64,000 nt of DNA, taken from positions 1-64,000 of the forward strand of contig JAZDHY010000022.1 in NCBI GenBank assembly GCA_043805435.1, read 5' to 3'. The notes under the pieces are model-generated. The model ran no database searches and had not been told where the DNA came from. It worked only from the letters and a program-made list of their open reading frames with translations. Source of the stretch: JAEXOD01 sp043805435. Lineage in GTDB: Bacteria; Bacteroidota; Ignavibacteria; Ignavibacteriales; Melioribacteraceae. A program made the translations under genes and the position numbers. Of this stretch, positions 53,256 through 61,778 are shown one piece after another. The stretch's first letter is position 1; the number at the start of each line of letters is the position of its first letter.

Positions 53256-55241
53256 CTATAAAATTTGTTTTATGCATTTAATTGGTAATTTTACAATAAA
53301 ATCAGTTCCAACATTTGGAGTGCTTTTTACTTTTATATCACCACGATGCATTTTAATAATTCCATACGTAATTGCCAGCCCAAGTCCGGTGCCTTTTCCC
53401 ATTTTTTTTGTTGTAAAAAACGGTGTAAATAATTTTTTTATATTATCTTCCGGAATTCCACAACCGCTATCCTTAACAATAACTGTAATATCTTTTATAT
53501 CATTATTTAGTTCAACAGTAATTTGTTTAGTTAAACAATCATCCAATGCTTCACAAGCATTATTAATAAGATTAATAAATACTTGTTTTAACTGATCTAA
53601 ATCGCCTTCAATTTCTATAGAACCGGTATTATCCACAATTTGAAAATTAATTGAAGTAAATTCCTGTTTTATTGATAAAAGTTTAATAATATCTCTTATC
53701 ATTTCCGCTATTGAAAAACATGAAACATTAAGTTTTCCTTGTCTTGCAAAATTTAATAAATTAGCTACTATATTTTTACACCTAACAGCTTCATCAATAA
53801 TCAGTTTTAAGTCGTCAATATTTTGAGTTGAACCCATCTTTTTTTCCATTTCTCTTTTTAACATTGAAGAATAAAGTAAAATAGAACCAAGTGGATTATT
53901 TATTTCATGAGCAACTCCGGCAGCAAGCTGACCAATAGAAGCCAATTTTTCTGCGCTGGCAAGAGCATCTTGTGTGTCTTGCAATTCAATATATGCTTTT
54001 TCTAACTTATCAATTAAATATGGCAAACACATTTCTTGTTCAGCAAGATCTTTTGCGATTGCAATTGCATATTCTCTACACGAACTATAACCGCAAGCAC
54101 CACAATTTAGTTCATCATATTTTGTAAATTTATTGGTTTTTGCCAAAATATCTTTAATCTTTTGTTCCGAAGGCATTGGACGCCGTTGACTTTTATTATG
54201 AAATTTTCTTGATAAATCAATATTCCTACTATTATAAATTTCACTTTTCCAGACATTTTTATCCAAAAAATTTATATGTTTTTCAACATATTCAATTACT
54301 TTTTCCCTTTTTGAATAATAATTTAATTCACTATCAATTGCAGGACCGTTTATACAACCTTCACAAAACAAAATATCAATAAATTTAGATTTTATTTTTT
54401 CTTGTGCTATATCTTTAATAATTTCAACAACTTTGTCTTTACCTTCAACTACAATAATATCTTTAGCCAAAACATCGCCCGAAATATTAGCTGTTTTTAT
54501 CAATCCACCTGCCAGTGGAAAAGATTTTCCAATATTAGCATATGGAGGATCAAAATTCGAGTTATCTAATATTTCTAAAACAATATTTTTTTTATTAAAA
54601 AGTTCTTTTAATTCGGTAAAGGTCATTACCGCATCAATAGCACCTTCAACTGTAAAATCATCATATTCGCTTTTTTTTGCTACACACGGTCCAATAAAAA
54701 CAACAGGTACATCCTTTCCAAAATTTTCTTTTAAATATCTTCCCATAGCAATCATTGGAGAAACAATTTCGGCTAAGTAAGGTATTAATTCAGTATGAAA
54801 TTTTTCAATAAAATTATATACAGCAGGACATGGCGAGCTGATAATTGTTTTTTCACCGCGATTTTCAAATAATTTTGCATATTCCAAGCTAACCAAATCG
54901 GCACCAAAAGCAGTTTCTGCAACCTTTTCAAAGCCCAAAATTCTTAGTGCGGTTGGAAGCTGAAAATATGTTTCCGAAAAGGCTGCTGCAAACGATGGTG
55001 CAACTATTGCAATAGCTTTTCCGGTAGGTATAAGTTCATTTATAATAAAATCGGAATCACTTAAGATCATTTTTGCATGTTGCGAGCATACTTTTACGCA
55101 ATGCCCGCAACTAATACATCTTTCTGTAATAACAACAGCCTGTCCGCCAACAACACGTATAGCACTGGCGGGACATTCTCTGATGCAAGAGTAACATCTT
55201 CTGCAATTTTTAACTATTGTACTTACAATTCCGTTTTCCAT
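53256..55241 (-). CDS. Sensory [FeFe]-hydrogenase / histidine kinase fusion
   Basis: The 661-residue soluble protein carries two [4Fe-4S] motifs at the start (C13-C23 and C42-C52) and an H-cluster domain with variant motifs: SSPCPAV (C138; the proton-relay position is P137), IGPCVAKKSE (C186) and FCEGCINGP (C293, C296). A four-cysteine FeS domain follows (C380, C383, C388, C405), then a coiled coil, HisKA (H445 in GVAHEINNPLGSIL) and an ATPase domain (DSGCGIPEDNIKKLF; GTGLGLAITYGII). All four cysteines expected to hold the H-cluster subcluster appear present. This matches sensory group C hydrogenases; H2 or redox sensing is inference. Confidence 0.9.
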   Translation of the reverse strand: MENGIVSTIVKNCRRCYSCIRECPASAIRVVGGQAVVITERCISCGHCVKVCSQHAKMILSDSDFIINELIPTGKAIAIVAPSFAAAFSETYFQLPTALRILGFEKVAETAFGADLVSLEYAKLFENRGEKTIISSPCPAVYNFIEKFHTELIPYLAEIVSPMIAMGRYLKENFGKDVPVVFIGPCVAKKSEYDDFTVEGAIDAVMTFTELKELFNKKNIVLEILDNSNFDPPYANIGKSFPLAGGLIKTANISGDVLAKDIIVVEGKDKVVEIIKDIAQEKIKSKFIDILFCEGCINGPAIDSELNYYSKREKVIEYVEKHINFLDKNVWKSEIYNSRNIDLSRKFHNKSQRRPMPSEQKIKDILAKTNKFTKYDELNCGACGYSSCREYAIAIAKDLAEQEMCLPYLIDKLEKAYIELQDTQDALASAEKLASIGQLAAGVAHEINNPLGSILLYSSMLKREMEKKMGSTQNIDDLKLIIDEAVRCKNIVANLLNFARQGKLNVSCFSIAEMIRDIIKLLSIKQEFTSINFQIVDNTGSIEIEGDLDQLKQVFINLINNACEALDDCLTKQITVELNNDIKDITVIVKDSGCGIPEDNIKKLFTPFFTTKKMGKGTGLGLAITYGIIKMHRGDIKVKSTPNVGTDFIVKLPIKCIKQIL

Positions 55242-55258
55242 TTATTCCTTAATGGTTT

Positions 55259-56989
55259 CTATTTTTTGCTAAGTATAACTTTTCTATCAATATAGTTTGT
55301 ATGAAGAATTTCGTGACATTTATGACTATTTGGTTCGCCTAAAAATTCTTTGTATAATTTAAGAACGGATTCATTTTCATGCGACCTTCTAAATTTAGCT
55401 TTATTATCAATATCATACAATACTTGAATACGTTTTTTTATTTTTTCGGGTTTTTGATGAATCGGTTGTCCACCACCATTAATACAACCACCGGGACAAG
55501 CCATTACCTCAATAAAATGATATTTGCTTTCGCCATTTTTAATTTGTTCAAGTACACCTTTTATATTGCCAATTCCATTTACTACAGCAACATTAACCTT
55601 TAATCCGTTAATATCAATTGTTGATTCTTTTACTCCTTCAATTCCGCGTAAATCTTCCATTTCCAAATTTTCTAAATTTGTTCCTGTCAATTTAAAATAT
55701 GCTGTCCTTACAGCAGCTTCCATAACACCGCCGGAAGTTCCAAAAATTGCGGCTGCACCGGTTGATTCACCTAACGGATCATCAAATTTGTCTTCCGGTA
55801 AATCATTAAAATCAATTCCGGCAAATTTGAATAAACGAACTAATTCGCGAGTTGTTAATACTGCATCAACATCTGAAATGTGTTCTTCGGCTAATTCAGG
55901 TCTTTCAGATTCGAACTTTTTAACGGTACAAGGCATAATAGAAACTACATACATGTCTTCGGGGCTTACACCCATTTTTTTAGCATAATATGTTTTTAAT
56001 ACTGCACCTTCCATTTCGTGCGGAGACTTACACGATGAAACATGACCCAACAATTCCGGTTCATTCATTTCTATATATTTTACCCAGCCCGGGCAGCAGC
56101 TTGTAAACATTGGTAATATACCATTATTGCTTACACGTCTAATCAATTCTGTTGCTTCTTCCATAATGGTTAAATCTGCAGAAAAGTTAGTATCAAATAC
56201 ACGTTTGAATCCTAGTCTTCTTAAACCTGTAACCATTTGTCCGGTAACGTTTGAACCTAATGGTAAATTATACTCTTCACCAATTGTTGCACGTACTGCA
56301 GGAGCAACTTGAACAACAACATATTTAGATTTGTCATTTAATGCAGTTTGAACTTCTTTTAAATGACTTTTTTCTCTTAATGCAGCTGTTGGACATACTA
56401 AAATACATTGACCGCACAAAATACAATCGCTTATATTTAATCCTTTATTAAAAGGTGTTGTTACATTACTTTTAAATCCACGATTTGTAAAATCAATTGC
56501 ACCAATTTTTTGAACTTCGTTACATGTTCTTACACATCTTCCGCATAAAATACATTTTGCAGGGTCACGTTCCATTGAAGCACTTGAAATATCAATTGCA
56601 TGATCTTTCTTTTCGCCTGCATATCTATGTTCACGAATTCCATATTGTTCCGATAAATCTTGTAATTCACAATTTTTATTTCTAACACAAATTAAACAAT
56701 CTTGAGGATGATTTTCAATTAATAACTCAACAATTGTTTTTCTTGCTCTTCTTACTCTTGGTGAATTTGTTTGAACTTTCATTCCTTGGGATATGGGATA
56801 AGCACAACTAGGAATTAATCCTCTCATTCCTTCAACCTCACACACGCATATACGGCATGCTCCGGTTGGATATAAATTTTTTAGATAACACAAAGTTGGT
56901 ACTTTTATTCCAACCGATTTTGCTGCTTCTAGAATTGTCATTCCTTCTTCAGCTTTTACTTTTATATTATTAATGGTCAGTTCAACCAT
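55259..56989 (-). CDS. hydA2: [FeFe] hydrogenase catalytic subunit HydA, copy 2
   Basis: The 576-residue HydA has a [2Fe-2S] domain, the segment HPQDCLICVRNKNC, and two [4Fe-4S] clusters (CILCGRCVRTC; CILCGQCILVCP). Its full set of H-cluster motifs is FTSCCPGW (C298, C299), MPCTVKKFE and MACPGGCINGGGQP. It therefore has the canonical active site that copy 1 lacks at one position. The ATG at 56989 with AGGAG upstream is preferred to a TTG at 57007. It follows hydB2 and is followed by the sensory fusion. Confidence 0.95.
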   Translation of the reverse strand: MVELTINNIKVKAEEGMTILEAAKSVGIKVPTLCYLKNLYPTGACRICVCEVEGMRGLIPSCAYPISQGMKVQTNSPRVRRARKTIVELLIENHPQDCLICVRNKNCELQDLSEQYGIREHRYAGEKKDHAIDISSASMERDPAKCILCGRCVRTCNEVQKIGAIDFTNRGFKSNVTTPFNKGLNISDCILCGQCILVCPTAALREKSHLKEVQTALNDKSKYVVVQVAPAVRATIGEEYNLPLGSNVTGQMVTGLRRLGFKRVFDTNFSADLTIMEEATELIRRVSNNGILPMFTSCCPGWVKYIEMNEPELLGHVSSCKSPHEMEGAVLKTYYAKKMGVSPEDMYVVSIMPCTVKKFESERPELAEEHISDVDAVLTTRELVRLFKFAGIDFNDLPEDKFDDPLGESTGAAAIFGTSGGVMEAAVRTAYFKLTGTNLENLEMEDLRGIEGVKESTIDINGLKVNVAVVNGIGNIKGVLEQIKNGESKYHFIEVMACPGGCINGGGQPIHQKPEKIKKRIQVLYDIDNKAKFRRSHENESVLKLYKEFLGEPNSHKCHEILHTNYIDRKVILSKK

Positions 56990-57020
56990 GATAGCTCCTA
57001 ATTTCAATTTTAAGTTTTAA

Positions 57021-59006
57021 CTAAATAACTTCTATTGCATCAAATCTGCAGGTTTCAACGCACATACCGCATTTGATACAATTAACTTCTACAATGTGAT
57101 GTGGTTGTTTTTTATCGCCAATAATGGCACCTGAAGGGCATTTACGGGCACATAATCCGCAGCCTGAGCATGCTTCTTTGTTAATTGTGTAAGTTAATAA
57201 GTCTTTACAAACACCAGCGGCACATTTTCTTTCAAATAAATGCTCTTCATATTCATCTTTAAAATATCTTAAACCTGAAAGAACAGGATTTGGGGCTGTT
57301 TGTCCTAATCCGCATAATGATGTATCTTTAATTACATCGGCTAATCTTTGAAGATGAATAATACCTTTAAATCTTTGTAATTGTCCTAACTTATCTTCTT
57401 TAGGAGAATATCGTTTTGGAATTCTTTCGATAATTTCCAACATTCTTTTTGTTCCTTCACGACATGGAACACATTTTCCGCAAGATTCGTTTTGTATAAA
57501 AGTTAAAAAGAATTTAGCAACATCAACCATACATGTATCTTCGTCCATAACAACAAAACCACCGGAACCCATCATAGCACCAACAGTTTTTAACGATTCA
57601 TAATCAACTTCCGTATCCATTACTTGATCCGGCAAACATCCGCCTGATGGACCGCCTATTTGTACTGCTTTAAATTTTTTACCGTCCGGTATGCCGCCTG
57701 CTATATCAAATACAATTTTACGCAATGGAACGCCCATAGGAACTTCAACCAATCCGCTGTATTTAATTTTACCGCTTATTGCAAATACTTTTGTTCCTTT
57801 GCTTGATTGTGTACCTATTGATGAAAACCAATGTGAACCGTTTGTTATAATTGGAGCAATATTTGCAAATGTTTCAACATTGTTAATAACAGTAGGTTTG
57901 CCAAATAAGCCCGAAACAGCCGGGTACGGAGGTCTTGGTTTAGGCATACCACGTTTACCTTCAATTGAAGCAAGTAATGCGGTTTCTTCGCCGCAAACAA
58001 AAGCTCCGGCACCTTTTTTAATTTTTATATCAAAATTAAAATTACTGCCTAATATGTTTTTGCCAAGCAAGCCATATTCTTTACATTTTTGAATTGTTGT
58101 TTGTAATCTTGAAATTGCCAATGGGTATTCGGCACGACAATATATATAACCAAATGATGCTCCAATAGCATAACCGCCAATAATCATACCTTCAATTACT
58201 CTATATGGATCGCTTTCCAATACAGATCTATCCATAAAAGCACCCGGATCACCTTCATCGGCATTACAAACTATATACTTTGTATCAACTTTTTGGTTGT
58301 GCGCAAATTCCCATTTTTTACCGGTAGGAAATCCACCGCCGCCTCTTCCTCTTAAACCGCTTTCTAATATTTCTCTTACAACTTCTTCACTTGTTAGTCT
58401 TCTTAATGCTTTATCAAGACCTTTAAATCCACCCGATGCAATATATTCATCAATTGAAACAGGATTAATTACGCCGCAATTTTTTAATACAATTCGGTGT
58501 TGATACTTAAAGAAGTTATCATCAATAATTCTTTTTGTTTTGCTGTCTTTAATTTGGTGTGAACCTAAAAGTTTTTTCTCATAGATTGAATTTTCAATTA
58601 TAGATTTTTTTAATAATTCAGGTATATCTGCCGGATTTACTTCGGCATACGCTACTCTTTCACCGTTAGGCATTTTTATGTCAACAATAGGTTCTTTAGC
58701 GCAATAACCAATACAACCTGTTGCAACAATATCGGCATCAATGTTTAATTTTTCAAGTTCATTTTTAATTGCAGTATGAACTTTATCTGCTCCGGACGCT
58801 AAACCGCAAGTACCCATACCAATAAATATTATTGGTTTTTCATGAACTTTGTAAGTTAATCTTAAATTTAATTGTTTAAGTTCTTCGGCAATTTTTGTAT
58901 CATGATGGCATAACGGGCCTTCTGTGCAGCAAGCTACAAAATGTTCACATGGTTGTTCAACACTATGTTTAGGATCGCCACAACATACTTCTAAAAATGA
59001 TTTCAT
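57021..59006 (-). CDS. hydB2: NADH-binding subunit HydB, long (bifurcating-type) form
   Basis: The 661-residue protein has an N-terminal Cys/His-rich stretch (C8, C9, C20, C26, C27, C33), a thioredoxin-like [2Fe-2S] domain (GMGTCGLASGA; TGCIGYC), and the FMN/NADH-binding NuoF core (RGRGGGGFPTGKKW; GAGAFVCGEETALLASIEG). A [4Fe-4S] site (ESCGKCVPC) and a C-terminal ferredoxin domain with two [4Fe-4S] motifs (C613-C623 and C643-C653) follow. This is the layout of HydB in electron-bifurcating HydABC. Its start overlaps the hydC2 stop by one base (TAATG). Confidence 0.95.
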   Translation of the reverse strand: MKSFLEVCCGDPKHSVEQPCEHFVACCTEGPLCHHDTKIAEELKQLNLRLTYKVHEKPIIFIGMGTCGLASGADKVHTAIKNELEKLNIDADIVATGCIGYCAKEPIVDIKMPNGERVAYAEVNPADIPELLKKSIIENSIYEKKLLGSHQIKDSKTKRIIDDNFFKYQHRIVLKNCGVINPVSIDEYIASGGFKGLDKALRRLTSEEVVREILESGLRGRGGGGFPTGKKWEFAHNQKVDTKYIVCNADEGDPGAFMDRSVLESDPYRVIEGMIIGGYAIGASFGYIYCRAEYPLAISRLQTTIQKCKEYGLLGKNILGSNFNFDIKIKKGAGAFVCGEETALLASIEGKRGMPKPRPPYPAVSGLFGKPTVINNVETFANIAPIITNGSHWFSSIGTQSSKGTKVFAISGKIKYSGLVEVPMGVPLRKIVFDIAGGIPDGKKFKAVQIGGPSGGCLPDQVMDTEVDYESLKTVGAMMGSGGFVVMDEDTCMVDVAKFFLTFIQNESCGKCVPCREGTKRMLEIIERIPKRYSPKEDKLGQLQRFKGIIHLQRLADVIKDTSLCGLGQTAPNPVLSGLRYFKDEYEEHLFERKCAAGVCKDLLTYTINKEACSGCGLCARKCPSGAIIGDKKQPHHIVEVNCIKCGMCVETCRFDAIEVI

Positions 59007-59494
59007 TAAACACCTACCTTTTCAATTTCTGTTGACGATACTTTAGCTTCTTTACGATATTTTGATAATATTTTAGTAATCTCTTTTACAGTTACTCTTC
59101 CATAATACTCATCATTTATATTGATTACGGGAGCAATACTGCATGCGCCTATACAAGCAACTGTTTCTAATGTAAATACTTTGTCACGTGTTGTACCACC
59201 CGATTTTACGCCTAATTCATTTTCCATAGCAATCAATAGGTTCTCTGAACCTTTAACATGACATGCTGTACCACGGCAAACACGAATTACGTTTTTACCC
59301 AGAGGCGTTAATCTGAATTGGTTGTAAAATGTGGCTACTCCATATACTCCGCTTAAAGCCATTCCTAAAAATACTGCAATGTCTTTTAAAGCAGGCTCGG
59401 GTAAATAACCATAAATGTGCTGTACATCTTGTAACAATGGAATAAGACTGCTTTTATCATTAGCAGTATAATCTTTAAAAATTTCTGTATGCAT
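59006..59494 (-). CDS. hydC2: Hydrogenase subunit HydC/NuoE, copy 2
   Basis: The 162-residue thioredoxin-like [2Fe-2S] subunit has ligands C73, C78, C114 and C118 (CRGTAC; CIGAC). The frame is open upstream, but the true start is taken as ATG 59494 (MHTEIFKDYTAND). AAGGA lies eight bases before it and a sigma-54 promoter about 32 bases upstream would put the transcript start inside the longer frame. It is the first gene of the hydrogenase operon. Confidence 0.93.
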   Translation of the reverse strand: MHTEIFKDYTANDKSSLIPLLQDVQHIYGYLPEPALKDIAVFLGMALSGVYGVATFYNQFRLTPLGKNVIRVCRGTACHVKGSENLLIAMENELGVKSGGTTRDKVFTLETVACIGACSIAPVININDEYYGRVTVKEITKILSKYRKEAKVSSTEIEKVGV

Positions 59495-59525
59495 AATCTG
59501 TTCCTTTAACTGTTCGGTACTATAT

Positions 59526-59543
59526 AAGCAATTTTTGTGCCAG
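59526..59543 (-). promoter_or_regulatory. Sigma-54 (-24/-12) promoter of the hydrogenase operon
   Basis: On the minus strand the sequence reads CTGGCACAAAAATTGCTT. It matches TGGCAC-N5-TTGC with exactly 10 bases between the GG and GC, including the flanking pyrimidine and A/T. The predicted transcript start is near 59517, leaving a leader of about 20 bases that holds AAGGA before the hydC2 ATG at 59494. The activator protein is not encoded in the operon. Confidence 0.82.
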
Positions 59544-59578
59544 TTAAAAGATAATATTTGTGGGCACAATTTACAGAA

Positions 59579-59619
59579 ATAAGAAAGAATTTCTCAATTT
59601 ATAAAAAATTCTTTCTTAT
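59579..59619 (-). terminator. Hairpin upstream of the hydrogenase promoter
   Basis: ATAAGAAAGAATTT (59579-59592) and its exact complement (59606-59619) form a 14-bp stem with a 13-base loop. On the minus strand it follows the secreted-protein gene and is trailed by TTTCTG. It most likely ends that transcript and insulates the sigma-54 promoter. AT-rich, hence moderate certainty. Confidence 0.6.
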
Positions 59620-59636
59620 GTATAAGAAACAAATGT

Positions 59637-60461
59637 TTATTTTTTAGATTCTATTTCCAGCTGAACTCTATATCCGTTAGTGGATTTTTTGTAATATTTA
59701 AGATAGACAATCGGTTGATCAATGGTGCTGAATTTTACATATTTTTGATAATCGTCATTTGCAGGTAAATCTTTACTCATCCAGCTTTTTCCTATACAAT
59801 CAATCATATTTTTTCTGATTTTTGCATAAGTTTGATCGGCGGTTTTTTCATCTGAACCGGAATAAAAAAGAGTGTTAAAAACAAATCTGTTTTCATAACT
59901 GATAAAGGAATTTATTGATTGCGGAAATTTTATTGGTGGCTGCCAATTATTTATGCCAATTGATTTTGAACGTTTTTTTATAAATCTAAAATCCGCATTC
60001 CCATGCGCAATAAAGTATTTTAAATAAGTACAAAAATCATTTCCTGTAGGAAACTGATAAGATTTTTTATCAGTAAATCGGATAGTAAGAGAAAATTTAC
60101 CTTTTTCTAATGTATCACAAACAACATATAAATTCCATTTTCCCCTTTCGTTTGCAACAGTGTCAAGCTCGGCGGTATTAGCTCCTTTTTCAGGGTAAGC
60201 AAAAATATTTTTACCGCTTGGAGAGCTGATAAACATATACGGAGTAAATTCCGTCGAATTTACAGTTATATTAAAATGGTCATTTAGATTTATATCAAAT
60301 TCAAATGCCGTATATTTACCATAACTTGGGTCAATCGTACTGGTTTCGTCAAGTTTATCTTCTAACCAAAACGATTGAACCTTAAATTCTGTATTAGTTT
60401 TTATCTGACAAAATACGAAAAATGGTGATAATATTAAAAATAAGATAATAAATTTTTTCAT
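59637..60461 (-). CDS. Secreted protein of unknown function
   Basis: The 274-residue protein has a clear signal peptide (KKFIILFLILSPFFVFCQ). Next comes a beta-rich segment similar to bacterial pre-peptidase C-terminal (PPC-like) folds (FNITVNSTEFTPYMFISSPSG; RGKWNLYVVCDTLEKGKFSLTI), then a second domain that I do not recognise (about 150-274). No catalytic motif is visible. The gene follows the MFS transporter by 35 bases and may be co-transcribed with it. Confidence 0.65.
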   Translation of the reverse strand: MKKFIILFLILSPFFVFCQIKTNTEFKVQSFWLEDKLDETSTIDPSYGKYTAFEFDINLNDHFNITVNSTEFTPYMFISSPSGKNIFAYPEKGANTAELDTVANERGKWNLYVVCDTLEKGKFSLTIRFTDKKSYQFPTGNDFCTYLKYFIAHGNADFRFIKKRSKSIGINNWQPPIKFPQSINSFISYENRFVFNTLFYSGSDEKTADQTYAKIRKNMIDCIGKSWMSKDLPANDDYQKYVKFSTIDQPIVYLKYYKKSTNGYRVQLEIESKK

Positions 60462-60496
60462 TATTTTTCCTTTTCGGTGTTATTGTCTTTTTATTA

Positions 60497-61759
60497 TTAT
60501 TTTGCTTTATTTTTTGCGCTATTTTCTTTTACAAAGTTATCTTTTACCAATTGCCATAAACCGAATGAAATTAGTAAAGAAACGCCGCTTATAATAAAAA
60601 TTAATGATTTATTTGGAGTATTTTGAATAAAATAACCAACAACCAAACTAACCAGCAATTGTGGAATTACAACCGATAAATTAAATATACCCATAAATAA
60701 TCCCATTTTATCTTTAGATACATTTTCTGTCATAATTGCAAATGGTAAGCTTACTATTGCAGCCCAGCCTATTCCTAAAAATGCCATCATTACATATAAC
60801 AATATCGGGTTATTTACAAAAAACGCAATTACAAAATAAGCAATTGACATTATTAATAAGGTTGAATAATGCGTTTTAATTCTTCCTATTTTTTCGGTTA
60901 AAGGTTCTAATACTAACGATGGAAGTAAAAATCCGACTGTATTTAATACTGCAAACGAAATACTTATTACTTGACCAATGTTATTATCATTTTCTGTGTG
61001 AAATTTGTCTTTAATAAATGCAAAAACAAACACAAACATTGTTTGAACTCCAATCCATGAAAAAGCATGAGCAAAATATATTTTTAATAACTGCTTAATA
61101 TTTGTTTCTTTTTTAACATAATTTTTGTCTTTAACTTCAAGAGCAATAGATTTTGGTTCGGTTATAAAAAATAAAGGTAATAAAGAAAAAACTAAAACTA
61201 AACCCGCACCAAAATATATTAACGAATAGTTACCAAAAACAACCCCTATTACATAAGCCATAACGCCAAAAAAGCCCGATATGGTCTGCATCCAGGTGTA
61301 ACCCTTAGTTCGTGTAGGTCCTTCCGGTGTAACGTCTGCAATGAGCGTTCTAGTGGGATTAAAGCTGATATTTATTGCCATATCTAAAGTTAAAGCAACA
61401 ATTAAAGCTACAACAATTATTGAACTTAATCCCAAAAAAGAACTAATCTCAGAAATGTATGGTAAAGCTAATATCATAAGAGCTGCTAAAATACCTCCTA
61501 TAATAACAAATGGGCGTCTTCTTCCACCCCAAAACCATACTTTATCGCTAATAAAGCCGACAATTACTTGACCAAAAATACCGGCTATTGGACCCGCAGC
61601 CCATACTAATCCAATTTCATGAATATTAAGTTTGTATTTTGTATCTAAAATCCAGCTTAATACTGCAATTTGAATTGATAATGCAAATCCCATTGCCGTT
61701 GCCGGCAGACTTAATAAAGCATAAAATGAATTTGATAGTTTTTTTTGACTATTTAGCAT
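60497..61759 (-). CDS. MFS transporter, SLC45/sugar-type (second copy)
   Basis: The 420-residue 12-helix membrane protein is similar in motifs to the transporter at 12449-13771: FGQVIVGFISDKVWFWGGRRRPFVIIGG and IGWAAIVSLPFAIM. It differs in loop sequence, so the two are diverged paralogues. The substrate is unknown. It is the middle gene of a minus-strand set (lipoprotein, transporter, secreted protein). Confidence 0.83.
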   Translation of the reverse strand: MLNSQKKLSNSFYALLSLPATAMGFALSIQIAVLSWILDTKYKLNIHEIGLVWAAGPIAGIFGQVIVGFISDKVWFWGGRRRPFVIIGGILAALMILALPYISEISSFLGLSSIIVVALIVALTLDMAINISFNPTRTLIADVTPEGPTRTKGYTWMQTISGFFGVMAYVIGVVFGNYSLIYFGAGLVLVFSLLPLFFITEPKSIALEVKDKNYVKKETNIKQLLKIYFAHAFSWIGVQTMFVFVFAFIKDKFHTENDNNIGQVISISFAVLNTVGFLLPSLVLEPLTEKIGRIKTHYSTLLIMSIAYFVIAFFVNNPILLYVMMAFLGIGWAAIVSLPFAIMTENVSKDKMGLFMGIFNLSVVIPQLLVSLVVGYFIQNTPNKSLIFIISGVSLLISFGLWQLVKDNFVKENSAKNKAK

Positions 61760-61778
61760 AATACATTCCGCAAAATTT

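Noticed and set aside
53272..55295. Long plus-strand open frames opposite the sensory fusion and hydA2
   Set aside because: They are antisense shadows of well-recognised proteins, low in complexity and with no domain similarity that I can see.
59495..59569. N-terminal extension of hydC2 from an upstream in-frame start (59569)
   Set aside because: The sigma-54 promoter lies inside this stretch and the ATG at 59494 has a good ribosome binding site, so the extension would not be transcribed.
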